Positions 48,155 through 60,900 of a stretch of DNA of 64,000 bases are shown in pieces. Position numbers and translations under genes: made by a program. Numbering within the stretch: position 1 is the stretch's first letter; each line of letters begins with the position of its first letter. The DNA is taken from positions 11,225,433 through 11,289,432 of the forward strand of contig CM026433.1 in NCBI GenBank assembly GCA_014871385.1. Reading direction: 5' to 3'. This DNA comes from Ceratodon purpureus. Its lineage: Eukaryota; Streptophyta; Bryopsida; Pseudoditrichales; Ditrichaceae. The notes beneath the pieces were generated by a model. It had not been told where the DNA came from. It saw only the letters and a program-made list of their open reading frames with translations, and did no database searches.

Positions 48155-49547
48155 TCAAGTCTTCACCACCTGGAAATGCGCATGGCTGATCTGGCAGAAA
48201 ATCAGGGTGTCGCCTACTTGAAAGGAGTTTAGGTCTCGGAATTCAGCCCACCCGTACGTGAAGAAACAGACCGTCTGCTTCGGAGTTTTGTTGACGAGGG
48301 CAGTTACTGTCACGGTAGCGGATGGTCCGCGGAGTGTGAAGCACCTCTGGTCGAAATTGTCTACTCCGAAACGGCGCCAGAAGGACACGGGTATGTCCTA
48401 CGCACCATCCAGAATATCAGGTTACTGGATATAACAGCATGTACACAAAGGTTTAGGACAAATGTGGTGCAGAACTTCAGTTTGAGGGGAAACTAACGAT
48501 AGGGGAGATAGACATAATAGAAGTTTTTTGTACATGGTGGTGCTGACAACAACAGAGCACTGACGGGTTACTTACTAGCCTCGCTGAGTGGAACGGGGAA
48601 AAGTGAGAGATTCGAAGTGTTTTTTTGAACTCCGGTGTGTCGGATGGGGGGTACACCATTGCCACCAGGGTTCGCTCGTCGGCAGGCTCAAAAACGATGA
48701 ATTTCCCTTTTCGGATGTTCTTCGCTCTCAAGAATTCAGCCCACCCATCCCCTACGCTCCTGGCGACCACTCCGGTTCTTTCAAACTTCACAGGGTACTC
48801 ATTCATCGTCTTGGAGGAGGTGACGATTGCACAGTCCGCACAACCCGGCCACCCGGTCATTGCTGTGAACTCAGGTGGCACTTCCTGCGTCACAATACCA
48901 CCGAAGACTGGTTAGTGCATTTCAGGTATAGTATAGCGAAGAACCAGCCATGCACTATCTTCACTACCCAGAATTCCTCGACGGATAGTCTGCAACTGGT
49001 TCCCCTGATGCCAACCTATTCGTTTAGAGAATCCCATCCACTACACACAGTACCAGAACCCCCTCCCCTTCCTCCACGGAACCCCCCTTCTCTCCCCTCC
49101 CCCCCCCCCCCCCCCCCCCCCCCCCCCACCCACTCAAAAAAAAACATTCACAGCAACCCGCATCCCCTCTCTCAACAAAACCCAACTCTTTTTATCATCG
49201 GTTTCTCCGAGTCCAGTTCAATGCGGGATGTAAGCTGGCCGGAACGATGGAAACAAAATTAGAATATGTCTTTTTCCGATAAGCAGTCCTCCCTTCCTAC
49301 CTCCCTCCTTCCCTCCCTCCCTCTCTCCCTCACTCCCTCCCTCCCTCGGATACAATCCGGAGAAAATTAGGCGGATGTTGTCTACAGTGCTGGTGTATCG
49401 CACGGGAATTAAGTCGCCCAATTGGGCATGGCCTGGTGCGTAACGAACCAGGACAGTCATGGAACGATTCGTCTCCAGGTAAACGCTGAAGAATTTCGCG
49501 CCAATGTATTCCATCTCCTCCACCGCGTATGCAAAAAGATCTGCCAT
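48155..49547 (-). CDS. B3-domain DNA-binding protein, two domains
   Basis: Exons 48907-48576 and 48397-48155 join in phase 0 (donor CTA/GTAAGT, acceptor GCGTAG). Exon 2 carries a B3-like domain (EVPPEFTAMTGWPGC, then DGWAEFLRAKNIRKGKFIVF). Exon 3 carries a second (DIPVSFWRRFGVDNFD, CFTLRGPS, then YGWAEFRDLNSFQVGDTLIF and HFQVV before the stop). These match plant REM/RTV-type B3 domains, which bind DNA. A first exon from ATG 49547 (MADLFAYAVEEMEYIGAKFF, then SVYLETN) would supply the opening strand of the first B3 domain. It must end one base into a codon; GAG/GTAGGA at about 49281 or an earlier weak GT would fit, so its end is unresolved. The first intron holds a 29-base poly-C run. The gene lies 1.2 kb beyond the CACTA transposase stop, same strand. 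Confidence 0.72.
49099..49127 (+). repeat. Poly-C tract (29) in a CT-rich intron
   Basis: An uninterrupted C29 run, read as G29 on the transcribed strand of the B3 gene, sits beside CCCTCC runs (49285-49348). Confidence 0.97.
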
Positions 49548-50748
49548 GGATTGAGGAAGCTCAGTGGCGGGTTTCAATATGGCCGTATTAGAGAAGGACG
49601 AGAGCTCCGCAACACAGTCTGGAAGGGGAGAAGTTCAGAATGGGGATGTGTGGGTGCTCGGTTCGTGGTTACCTCTGGATTTTCAGGCCTAGGGTTCACT
49701 GACTTCAGGAAAATCCCGGCGCCGGGATCCTCTGAGCCCTGTCTGTCACATCGCGTCTGCGTGCTCTTCATATCACCGTCACAGGCTTGAATTGGCTGAG
49801 TTGTAGGGCTTTCAATTGATAAGACGCCATATGCGAAGCTTGACGGGTTGATGTACACGTCGTTATTGCGGCTGGGCAGTCATTGCTGTGTTCTAGCTGA
49901 AAAGACAACGTCACTGTTAACGTTAGAGGGTTCATATCTTGTTGACAGATGGTGCGGGAAGTGGTGATTATGATTGCACGTCTCTTCCACAAATTGCAAA
50001 TAACAGAATACACCTGTAGAATTAGAGTAAATTGTACCTGTGCTCTGGGTTTCCTGAGAAGACGCAGACAGCGATGACGATCATGTCTTTCAGATGAAGG
50101 GACTACCTCGGTTGTCGGGACTGGAGACAACAATTCAAGTGAACAATGAGGCAAATTCCGATGGATCTACACGTTTAAATGGCTTAGAGGCCGTTAGTAA
50201 ATGATGAATTCAGGCAGGGGAACTAGCAAAAGTACTTCTTCGAAAACGGACTTCGATGCTATCATCAACGTTAGTAACTGTGGTATTATAGTTCATGTGG
50301 AAAATTGTGCATTACTAGCACTGTTTTATTAATATTCATTACAATTTGAAGTCAAGTGTAACCCGTATACAGCTTATAAATGTGTTCATGTGGGGACAGT
50401 GTCCAAGTCTGAGTTGCTTCTATCGATGTCACTCACCCATAGTCAATCGGCCTTTCATGCCCATTACGTTGAAGAATTCATCATAGCTGCAGTACGTGTT
50501 TATTACAGGAGTTAAATTAGGGGGAGCGAATGGGTACGTCTACAGACAATGTATCGTGTGCTTTACACAAACGTACAAGCGAGTTTCTTTGACGCAAGGA
50601 AAGATTTTGAAGAAAAATTCAGCATGAGACGCACCTTCTGCTCGTGCCTGATATATGTCGTCCACTTGGAATGTTGAAAACAACGGATGGAGGAAGACTA
50701 ATGAGTAGCAGTTTGGATTGAACTTGTGAAATTGAATTGCAAATAGCA
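49548..50748. other. Spacer between B3 gene and CACTA transposase
   Basis: No gene is supported. The 3' terminal repeat of the CACTA element should lie here or beyond, but I found no clear CACTA terminus. Confidence 0.45.
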
Positions 50749-53700
50749 TTACAGGATATCATCCTCTTCTGCGGGAGAGGGATCTGGTACTTGATGCTCC
50801 GTCGAACCGGCAGCAGGGTCTGCTGAATCGTTGGTTCGGGGATGCTCTTCGTCGTCACCGAATTCATCGAAGAAATCTCCATCGTCGTCGGAGCTGTCCT
50901 CATGTGTCCCGACGTCGTCGACCACTGCACTTGGGACCGCTTCCCCTACAGAGCTCCAGCGACGGGCTACATCTGATAGAACTCGGCTAATTACTCTGGT
51001 GGCCTGCGTAGAGCCTGCGGCGCTGAGGTTGTCGTCGGGATAGTCCGCTACCACACGCCGGGACCGGGGTTCCTTTAAGCGAACCACTTTCCATTCTCTG
51101 TCAAGGATGTCGTCCACAAAGTAGACCTACGAAATTGAACACGACGAGCATTAGGCTGTAGTCTAATATGCCTTACACGGGAGTGGCTAGGGATTGCTAT
51201 GTCATATAACATAGAACCAAGAGCGTAGGCGACGCACCTGCTTCGCATGGACTGGTAAGATGTAGGGCTCGACGGCTGGCCTTTGCCTGGCATTGATTTT
51301 GACTAACCAGAAGCCGTTTTCGTCGCGTCGGATGGTTGGTGTCCCTGCGAGATCAGGTTTAATCCAGGAGCATTTTAAAGAGGTCCACTGGATGTGCCCG
51401 TATTCGACTTGCACGATGTCCTTTATGATGCCGACGTATTGAAGATCTGCCTCGACGGGGCTTTGATCTGCAGTGGAAGATACGCACACCTGGCTGATGA
51501 CAGCTGCAACACCCGAATCAAAGGTGACGTTGCTTGAGCCTATTTCGTCGTCGACGCGGAAATGATATCCATGAGAATACATGGAGGAATAGTGTTTCAC
51601 AGACGGGGAAGGAAGCATCGCCATTGTGGCGAGGTTTATGTCGACGGCATCCTCTTCCCGTCTCATGGACAGTACTTTCTCCCGCAGCCATGGCCCAAAA
51701 TTCTCGAAGCGTCTCTGCCTTCCTCTTTCGTGCCTGAGGCGTTCTGCATTGTATTCCCTGTGTATTAAAAGAGAATGGTAATTGAGCAGTCAGTCATCCA
51801 CCTTATGCAGCTCTTACCATCCCCACTACATGGATACAGGACACCGTTATTTAAGTTTGATGCTCCCACTCAAAGCTGGAAGACGAAGCTTAACCTATGA
51901 GGAAACAGCATTCCAACAGTCAGGCAGTTTGTCAGGAGTAACTGAAGGGATAGTTCTACGCCAAGGCATTGTCCACGAAGTTTGTTGTGGCTTTAAACTC
52001 AGGTGAGGAATATTTCGAAATGCAGTAGTTGATATTCAGGCTTCACGACACGCAAGACGTTGCACAAGTCTGAAATTATCTTCTCAGTCGGTTCCGAAGA
52101 AGCTGTTTGCTGGATGAGCAGAACATATCTGCGAGGAAGACATGAACTTACGCCCCGTACCAGCGACACAGACAACGTTTTTCAATACATATTACCCACT
52201 CCTCACAGGCAACTACATTCCAGGGAGGTTCACGAGGTGACATTGTTTAACACATGGACATGTTACTGACAACATTAACACACTTGTTGTACACTTATGT
52301 AATTAGCCTAACAATTGTATAATGGAAACACTCCCGAGACGCATACACAGTCGTAAGGACACAGGGGTGTTACCCTAAAAATGGAGACGTTGTGGCCGAA
52401 TGTCGAATGATGTGTTCGTGAATCTCTTCCAGGTCACTTCTCTGCCACACACGGTGCTGGGGGTTCCCCTCGAGTACCTCGCCGCAGTCTTTCTCGTCTT
52501 CGTCAATTGTCCAGATCATTCGAGCACCGCCAGGATACTCTTGGAAGTGTTCGGTGGCAAAACCGAGGGCCTCTTCAAACATGTACCCTTGGGCAATCGA
52601 CCCCTCTGGCCTCGCTCTGTTCCGGATAAGTCCTTTCATATGGCCTAGGTGTCTCTCCACCCCGTACATCCACCTAGTATGGACTGTACCGCACCAGTAC
52701 AGTTCTCTGGGCAAGTGCAACACTAGATGTTGCATCACATTCCAGTATCCAGGGGGGAAATATATTTCAAGAAGGGCCATCGTCTCAGCAACATAGGTCT
52801 GAAGTGAACCGAGTTCGCTAGTTCTGATCACCTTAGAGCAGATTCGCTTGAAGCAATGTCCAAGTCGAATTATCGCCACACGAAGGCCCTCTGGCAGGAG
52901 ACCCCTGATACAAGCTGGGAGAATTTCCTGCAACAGAATGTGCCAGTCATGGCTCTTCATAAACTGGAGTTTCTTCTGCTCCATATTAACTAGTTTTTTA
53001 AAGTTCCCGCAATGTTCTGAGGGTGTCCTACAGGACCTAATTGCCTCTAGCAGCTTCATCTTCTCATCCTCACGGAGAACATATGGGGCCGGTGGCTTGA
53101 TGTATCCACGGCCATTGTCCTGCTCCTGTAAGTGCAGATCTCGCATCGCGCCGACCTCAGCCATATCCTTCCGACATGCAACTGTGTCGCTCTCTCCTAG
53201 GAGATATGCCATTGTCGAAGCTGCCACGTTTTTTTCTATGTGCATGACATCAAGTGTATGTCTCACCGGTAAATGCTGCATATGGCCAAGTTCAGATGTC
53301 AAATGCAATTCTACTGCATAGTTTTAGTGATCACAACTACATTGGAAAACCCCTGTCCACTAACCCGTGGAACCTAGCACATGTGGGCGGTGGTAGGATA
53401 CTTTAAGCAGGGACTCAATCAAAAGGAAGTTGATCCTTTATTGTGATGTCCCGGACTAAAGTTGTCGAAAATGATATGCCCCGATGGCCACATGCCATGC
53501 ACCGGAAATGCATGGCATAACAAACTTGTGGCAATACGGCGGCCCCCAAAAAATGTCACTACAGATGTGACGTTCGACAACGGACTAGAAAGGGATATCT
53601 CAGCGAAGACAAGAGCATCATTTGCATAGATGAATTCAAAACGGAATTGATTCTAAGAGCATGGGCCTATTCACAGCAGAGAGAGTTCTGCGGTCACTAC

Positions 53701-56188
53701 GGGATTCACCAGAACGTTAGTTTCTTTTTTTAAAAACGAAAGACTGAGCACTGTATGGGTGAGATGGAACTCTCTATCCTGGGTTTTACGTGCACATAGG
53801 AGATTCTCAATGCATGTACTCGTCTAACAATACAACCGAGTCTTAAACATGTCATCGCTTCCATGTTTCGCGTAATGAGGTCTCCGTCTGGAGGATCTCA
53901 GAAATATACAAGCGCTGTATTCTTTATTACAGCCAACGATCGAGTCCTCTACAAGCCAGTCTCGTGGAATACTATTCCATTCTAGCTTCCACTATGAAAA
54001 AACTGAAGGCTCTAAAACGACGTCGATAGAAAATGAGTATTCAGGTCACTGGTCCTGGGTTCTTTTAATATCGGTTGTACAACAACCTTCGTCGGAGAAC
54101 ACGCTAGACTCGGATTGAGTATTCCTGTACAACATCATTCTTCGATAGCTACACAATTCAAAAGAGGGGTATACGAAGCGTACCTGCCAGTACGGGAGCT
54201 TGTACAATGCAGACAGGAATTTTATCCCGTATGTACGCACTGGATCACTCTGAGGTGGAGCACCTCCATCCCGTAACCACCTTTCGCGTTCCCTCGCCCA
54301 AGCAACAACCTGGTGCCCTGTGACGGGGAGGGGAGCGTTGCGGAGTTCTTCGCATCCAAAATTTGCAGAGTCTCTACGAAGGTGATGATTTGCAGGAAGC
54401 CATCTCCTCGCGCAGGGGCAAAAGACATTTTTGTGTAAACTCTTTGACCTCCGCGTGCGCATGCCGTGTCCACATATTGGGCAGGCAACGTAACCCTTCG
54501 TCACACAACCCGCTAGCATACCATATGCCGGGAAGTCTCCGATGGTCCACACAACCATGGCCTTTAACAGAAAATGAGATTCGTCCTTGTAACGGGCTGC
54601 GTCCATACAATAAATACCTATCTCCCATAACTGCAGCAATTCCTCTATCAGAGGCTCCAAGAAGACGTTGAGCTTCTCTGCCTTCACAGCCTCCGGTCCA
54701 GGTATAAGGACAGATAACATTATGAAATAATTCTTTGTGGTCAGCCACGGTGCAATGTTGTAGTTCATTAGCAACACTGGCCACAGGGAATACACACCTC
54801 TTTTGTCTGACATCGGATTAAATCCATCCGTTATGAGGGCGAGTCGTATGTTGCGGTCTTCCTTTGCAAACTCATCGTGATATCGCTCGTTGATGTATCG
54901 CCATTGTCTTGAGTCTGCAGCTTGTTTCATTACCGAGCCATCCCCATGGTTGGCCGCATGCCAGGTCATCTGCGCTGCCTGGACCGGGCTTCGAAACATC
55001 CTCCTCAGTCTGGGTATGAGGGGGAAGTGCCTGGCTACCTTCTGTGGAACTAGAGATCGCCCCACCCGTTTCCTCCGTGGTGAACGGCACTCTGGGCACG
55101 CAGTTGCTTGCGACAATGCACCACGGTACAGGACACAGTGATTCTGACAAGCGTCATAAGAGTTGTATGAATGGCCCAGACGTCGGAGGTACTGAATTGC
55201 TTCTTGGTAGGATTTGGGCAGCGTGTTCGGTTGAGGGAGAAGCGTCATGCTCATCAGCCGAAACTGCTGATCTAAATATGTATTTGATGAATTGTTCAGT
55301 TTCCCTTGACTGAGTATTAAATAAGTCGCTCCCATGCACGAATGTTCTGAGTTCGCGAAAAGTGGCGTCGACGCTGCTTCCTCCATCATTTCCATGGCTG
55401 CATCAATGTCCTCATTGGGCTCTCCCCAGTCCATCTCACCCTCATCAGGCGTTCCTGGCTCATGCAGCGGTGCCAAACTTGGCGGCTCGGGGATTCCATC
55501 CCCTCCCTGGTTGTCGTCGACTGGCACATGGTCAACCCCCTGGGCGGCTTCCTCCTCGCACGGAGGTGCGGGCCGATGTGGAGTGGCAGGCCCTGCGGGT
55601 ATCTCTTCTGTACCTCCTGCATTTTCTGTCTCTAACTCTGCCTCCTCTCTTATCCGATCGCTAGTAGCCAGTGACTGAATGAGAATGTCCCGCAGTTCAA
55701 TGCCCGGGTCCATGTTGCGCTGAATAGGCTGAGCAAGACGCCGCAGTGCTTGTGCTCCATAGTTCCATTCGATGTGAGCATCCCACTCATCATCTGAATC
55801 GTCCGCATCAAAGCCCTGGATTCAAATAGCTATATGGGTCACGGGTCTAGTACGAGCAGATGTGACTCGCAGTACTAGGCATGCTGGAACAACGTTCAAA
55901 GGTACACACAGAGAGCACGTCAGTTTGAGTCACGCGGTTTTTGTATGTTAGATCACCCACCTCAGATCGTCCAAAAAACCAGGGGTGTCTTCGATTTTCA
56001 CGAAGACATCTCCGATAGCTCTGAGGTACAAGCCCAGACCGAATCTCTCGACCATGTATCGTGCATGGGCACGGTATTTTCCTCCACCCCATTCTCCTGG
56101 CATACTCTATCTCTCGATCCATAAGTTTTGTCTCCCTTGCGCAGATACGCCTCTCGGTTGGGGCGTTTCTTCGAATTCCTTCCGCCAT
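50749..56188 (-). CDS. CACTA transposase (Tnp2 family), apparently intact
   Basis: Five exons, 56188-55961, 55815-54184, 53275-52374, 51757-51238 and 51126-50749, join in phase to 1219 residues with no stop or frameshift. Domains in order: transposase-associated domain (KIPCPCTIHGREIRSG, residues about 30-76); an acidic linker; the Tnp2 catalytic region (YDACQNHCVLYRG, CPECRSPRRKRVGRS, the LITDGFNPMSDKRGVYSLWP block, LPYWQ joined across the intron to HLPVRHTLDVMHIEKNV); DUF4218 (HDWHILLQEILPACIRGLLP, then WMYGVERHLGHMKGLIRNRA and RPEGSIAQGYM); DUF4216 (YVGIIKDIVQVEYGHIQW, then the VYFVDDILDREWKVV end); and an acidic C-terminal tail. It cuts and pastes CACTA-type DNA transposons. Further 5' exons are possible. 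Confidence 0.92.
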
Positions 56189-56300
56189 TACAACCCTGCA
56201 CAGATAGGCACTCTTAAAATTATCAATCGAAATCCGAGAAAGACATATTTCTCGAAATTAACTCTGAGTCACAATAGCGGCAAAGAACAGGTCAAATTTG
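50749..56300 (-). mobile_element. CACTA (En/Spm-like) DNA transposon, ends undetermined
   Basis: The five-exon transposase defines the element, transcribed on the minus strand. The true ends lie outside these approximate limits. I looked for CACTA and TAGTG termini with a 3-bp target duplication on both sides and found only unpaired candidates (for example GTAGTG at 56309 and 56376). Large introns at 54183-53276 and 52373-51758 account for the gaps between exons. Confidence 0.8.
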
Positions 56301-57886
56301 CATAGAAGTAGTGCCCAATGTCATTTCCATTGCTGGCACTTCCCCTCGGCACCTGGATGGTCAGTGCCTCCTACTGTAGTGCAACCCCAACTGAGCCCAA
56401 ATCGACCGATAACAATCCCGTCCTGGTACAGTGTGAATGATGAAAATATATAGAGAGTACTCAACGGTCTATGTCAAGTGGGCCTGTACAGTGCATTACA
56501 GTACACGACTCTGGCTAATAGGAATCCGGCTTTCAACTGAAACTGAAAAAACCTAATGAGGCGAACACTGCAGACACACAACTCTGGCGTCTATCAAGAC
56601 GATTACGCCCTTCCCAGTTCCTTTGAATGCAATCGTTGCCCGAGTAGCTGTCTGTAGACAGAGGATACTAAGTGTTCCCGCTTCCCCAGGTACTTGTGTC
56701 ACACATTTTAGGGCTGTGCACGACAAGGTGTGTTTGGATGGGAATCGCCGGCGTCACGAATTCCACTCGCTCACGAATGCACTGCCGCAGTGCTCGCAGC
56801 AATAACCCATATTGGGTTCACGAGCATACGAGCAGTCGCTCCTCTCTTATTGACTGTTCAGTAGTCTAAGTGTTTTGGCTACGACGTAAAGGTCGCTGGG
56901 GAAAAAACTAATGCACATTAGCGCAACTGAATTTAGTATACTAACTGACTATGGACAAAGATAACCCATCGATAATTCCCAGGTGTGCACTCGCAATCTC
57001 ACTGACTAAGGCAGTAGAGACCACGGCAAAAAACGCAACAACAGTCTCCTCGCAAGAAACGCAGCGACAGAGGTCGTACTTCCCGATTGCGTGCTCGATA
57101 CAATTTCTCTCAAGGGTTGAACCTGTCTATCCTGGCAGACCTAATCCCAGTATCCGTGTTCTACTGCGTGGAACTGAATCTAAGGAGCAGGGTTTACCGA
57201 GGTCCACTGCAATGTAACACATACCGTATTCAAGCTATATGGCGTCGGATGAGATTGCCGATGCGTTGCGCTTCGTGGAGCGATTCGGAGAACGCCCAGT
57301 CGGAGAGCGACTCCCACCCTTGCACATGGTCGCGTAGGTACAGAGGCTACAGCCGTTGCCACACCATTTTCTGAGGTCAAGGAGTACGACTGAAAAAGCC
57401 TAGAGCAACGGCGGCGAATTGTGATACTCAGGTGGGTTAGTGATTTAGATTACTGAGCTCTAAGAATCCCACGGGGACATTGCCGAGAGTGCAGCTTTCA
57501 TGTGGAAGACTACAAGGGGTATGAAGTGCCCCATGGAATGCTGGCCATGTCTCAGCCAGTGGGAGCCCTGGATGACTTCCTCGACCACCTCGCCGAGAGA
57601 TTCGTTTTCCTTATGTGTAAGCTGCAACTTACACCCCGTGGTTGTTTTTTCACGAGGTCCTTACCATACCCAGACACATGTCCCGGGGACAAAAACATTT
57701 CCCCTCGGTGAATTGTTTCAAGAATTATTGGTTATTAGAATTGTCAAACTCAGTCTGCCTAGGTTCTAGAAATAAATATTTCAGACAACAGTTTTTCCAA
57801 ATCAATGACTGATTTTTAAAAATATCATTTTCATATATTACTCATCATGTCATACATGACATATGCCTGAGTACCTGATGTGGTCG
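56301..57886. other. Region upstream of the transposase, possible small gene
   Basis: Composition is balanced here, unlike the AT-rich DNA after 57790. Two plus-strand coding-looking bits are visible: 57240-57338 (MASDEIADALRFVERFGERP, ending in a stop, followed by a GTACAG donor-like site), and 57490-57711, where GTGCAG precedes SFHVEDYKGYEVPHGM and GALDDFLDHLAERFVF. They may be exons of one unknown gene or part of the transposon. A partial zinc-finger-like CEHCGSAFVSEW on the minus strand near 56790 ends in a stop. None is assigned. Confidence 0.3.
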
Positions 57887-57993
57887 AACCGGTAATATAT
57901 AATCATCAAACCGGTAAAATATAATCATCAAACCGGTAATATATAATCATCAAACCGGTAATATATAATCATCAGACCGGTAATATATAATCA
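57887..57993. repeat. 22-bp minisatellite, five copies
   Basis: AACCGGTAATATATAATCAT plus CA is repeated almost perfectly five times; one unit has AAAATA for AATATA and one has AGACC for AAACC. Confidence 0.95.
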
Positions 57994-60900
57994 AAATACA
58001 AGTATTGAGGACTTTCATTCACTTCATCATTTTCATTCATGAACGAGAATATTTAAAACTATCTCAACTCAATTCCTAAGTTGTGCCTTGAAGGAAAATC
58101 GTGGAACTGTATAAGCAGTTCTTCATGTATTTTTTGTTTTATTTGTTTTTTACCTTTTGATTAATGCCCGAACATTATGTTCCTGTTTCATTTGCATTTT
58201 AACCTTTTCTCCAATCCCAAAACTTATGTTCCTGCTCTTAGTGTTGCTTTTCAATAACAGAATTGGTCAAACGTGATAATAGTACCGTGCATCTATGAGT
58301 GACGGTAGTTAGATACATTAGACGTGTTTTATTAGGCTTTTAAATCCTATACAGAAACGCATCGGTCTTGGTCAGTACTACGAAATACTTATGATTTAAA
58401 TACCTGAAATTTAGTACATGTGATAACAACCTTTTGAGAAGGTTGTAGTTAATATTGAATTAATACATATCTTTTTAAAAACTGCCAAATTTGCTACTCC
58501 TCTAAAAAAAATTGTTCATTAAAACCTTCAAAGGTATTTTAGGTTATCTAAGTTCTATCCTCTGTTTTGTATATTGAATTTTTGAGGGTACGATTATGGA
58601 ATTGAAGCAAATTAAGTGTAACATACAGTAGTTGGAGGATGAAAGAATATTATTTAAGCAAGAACATTTTAAAGATTTAGAGTAGATTTTGGTCTACATA
58701 TTTCAAATTATGTTGGTTTTCACGATACATATTGCATGCCTGACATACTAAGCACTGTTTTACTTTTTAAAAAGATCCTCAATTGTGTTTTGAAATTAAT
58801 ATAATTGATGAAGAATTAATTAAATGTAAATTACGGATGTGCACGTTCTGAAGACATATGTAAGATTGAATCTTAAACAATGTTCAACAAATTTATATTT
58901 AATAAACTGAAAATTATATCCTATTTTATTCTGTAAGCATGAATTGCATTTTAAAACAATTAAAAAAATCTTTAAAGTTGACTTTAGATGTTTTTTACTG
59001 TGTGTACAGAATCTGCCGGTTGTTGTTTCTAAAGTGCCCCGTCGTACCAAAAGGGCTCGGAAAAAAAACGGTTATTCCTATTTAATTGGTGACTAATTCT
59101 ACAGAACATCCTACGTAGTCCTCAAAATGGTAAATAAAGAATCATGAGTTTTTCAACTGAAGTGAATACGCGGAGTTTTGTACCGGATTCTGTTAGCAAC
59201 CTTTTCTATTTTATCTTGAGCAAATTTAATTATTTGTGAATTATATGCTTCAAAACAAGATCGAATGGATATATGTACCAACTGTAAGCATATTGTCTAC
59301 GAGAAGGTAACATCAAATAAAAAAATCAGACAATACTTCGTGATGATGATCCTCATTTCCTTATACCATTGCAAAATCCGGAGTGCATTAACTTGATGCA
59401 CTTGACGCTATGATCGTCTTCTGAAAGGAAAAGATTTCCATCATTTTGCGGCGACACTCGATTTTGACATCAGTGCTCAATGGCTCAGTGACAACAAATA
59501 CTCCAGTGTTTAATGACGTCAATGTTCATGCTCTTCCCATGGCTTCATTTTCAATTAATTCAGTCACGAGTCATTAGAAATCAATGAATGCTCATTAATT
59601 GTATTTAGGTATCCGGTTTTTTGTATAATATATATGAATTGCAACTCAATTTATATGAAGGTATTTATTTATTAAGCAAGAAATGATGTTGACATTTAAA
59701 TATAAATATAATATCATTATACAATATAAAAAATACAATACATATAATTATTATTTCGCATAAAGGATAAGATATAAGATTATAACGTCACTAGATTCTC
59801 ACTTATAATCCTATTTAATCAATAATTCAATATTGCAAATAATATTTTTTTTTAATAAACTTAGTTTAAACATCGAATTACGCTCCGCAAACTGTTGTTT
59901 CATTTTATGATCATTGAGTTTCACTATTGAATTCAATATTTTACATTCCATAATGTGCTAGATTGATGAAAGTTTTAATTGCCCAATTAAGTTATACTGT
60001 TAGTTTCAGGTGTGTTTTACAGGGCATATGTAAATATGATCAATGATTGTGCTTGGAATTTAGCTAGAGTTAATGCCAATTTATGAAAGTATAATATTAC
60101 GTTAAATTCAAATATTTTTGATTTTATTGCTTAAATAGAAATGGAACTTCGATATTGTATAAAGGACTAACACATATGTACCACTCTCCTATGATGATTG
60201 ACGTGTGTTTCATTACAAAGACTGTGCAAATCATCAGGAATCATATTAGAAGTCTCACATGAGATCAACGATGTGGCGTGTTATCTTCCACCAAACGCTT
60301 CTTGATCTTGTATCATTGGAAAGAGCAAGACATTCATTGAACTTCAAGAATTCATTGTTTTCCACACCGAACACTGATTCTGATGAACAAAATAACATTG
60401 CCATGCATTGATCGATCGCATTGCAGTTGCCATGCATTGATCGATCGCATTTCGGTTGCCATGCATTGATCGATCGCATTTAAGTTGCCATGCATTGATG
60501 AATCGCATTTCGGTTGCCATGCTGTTTAAAAACGTAAGGTTTTTGCGACATGGAGGATTGTGAATTAACACTTGAGGGTCTGGACAAATGTCGCAAATAC
60601 TCGAAAGACTACAATGCTGTGCAGAGCCCATTACTTCCGTTTCTTTTGGTTTTGATCGTTTTTAATTATAGATTTAACAGAATGCAAGATTAACCTTTAG
60701 CAAATGAAATTAATACATAAATTATGTCCTTTATGATGCACGATGTGGTCTGAAGAGATTCTTTTTCTTCCCTGTACATGTAGTGATCTTTCAGGTCCAT
60801 CCCACTATTCGTATTTGTTCATTTTAAATGTAGCACTACAGATTCATAATTATTGTAGAAGATGATTTTCTTCGATAATTTACATTTCAATAAGAGACTT

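Noticed and set aside
53696-53717. CACTACGGGATTCACC as a possible CACTA terminal repeat nested in the transposase intron
   Set aside because: I found no matching inverted partner or 3-bp duplication in the intron, and five-base termini occur often by chance.
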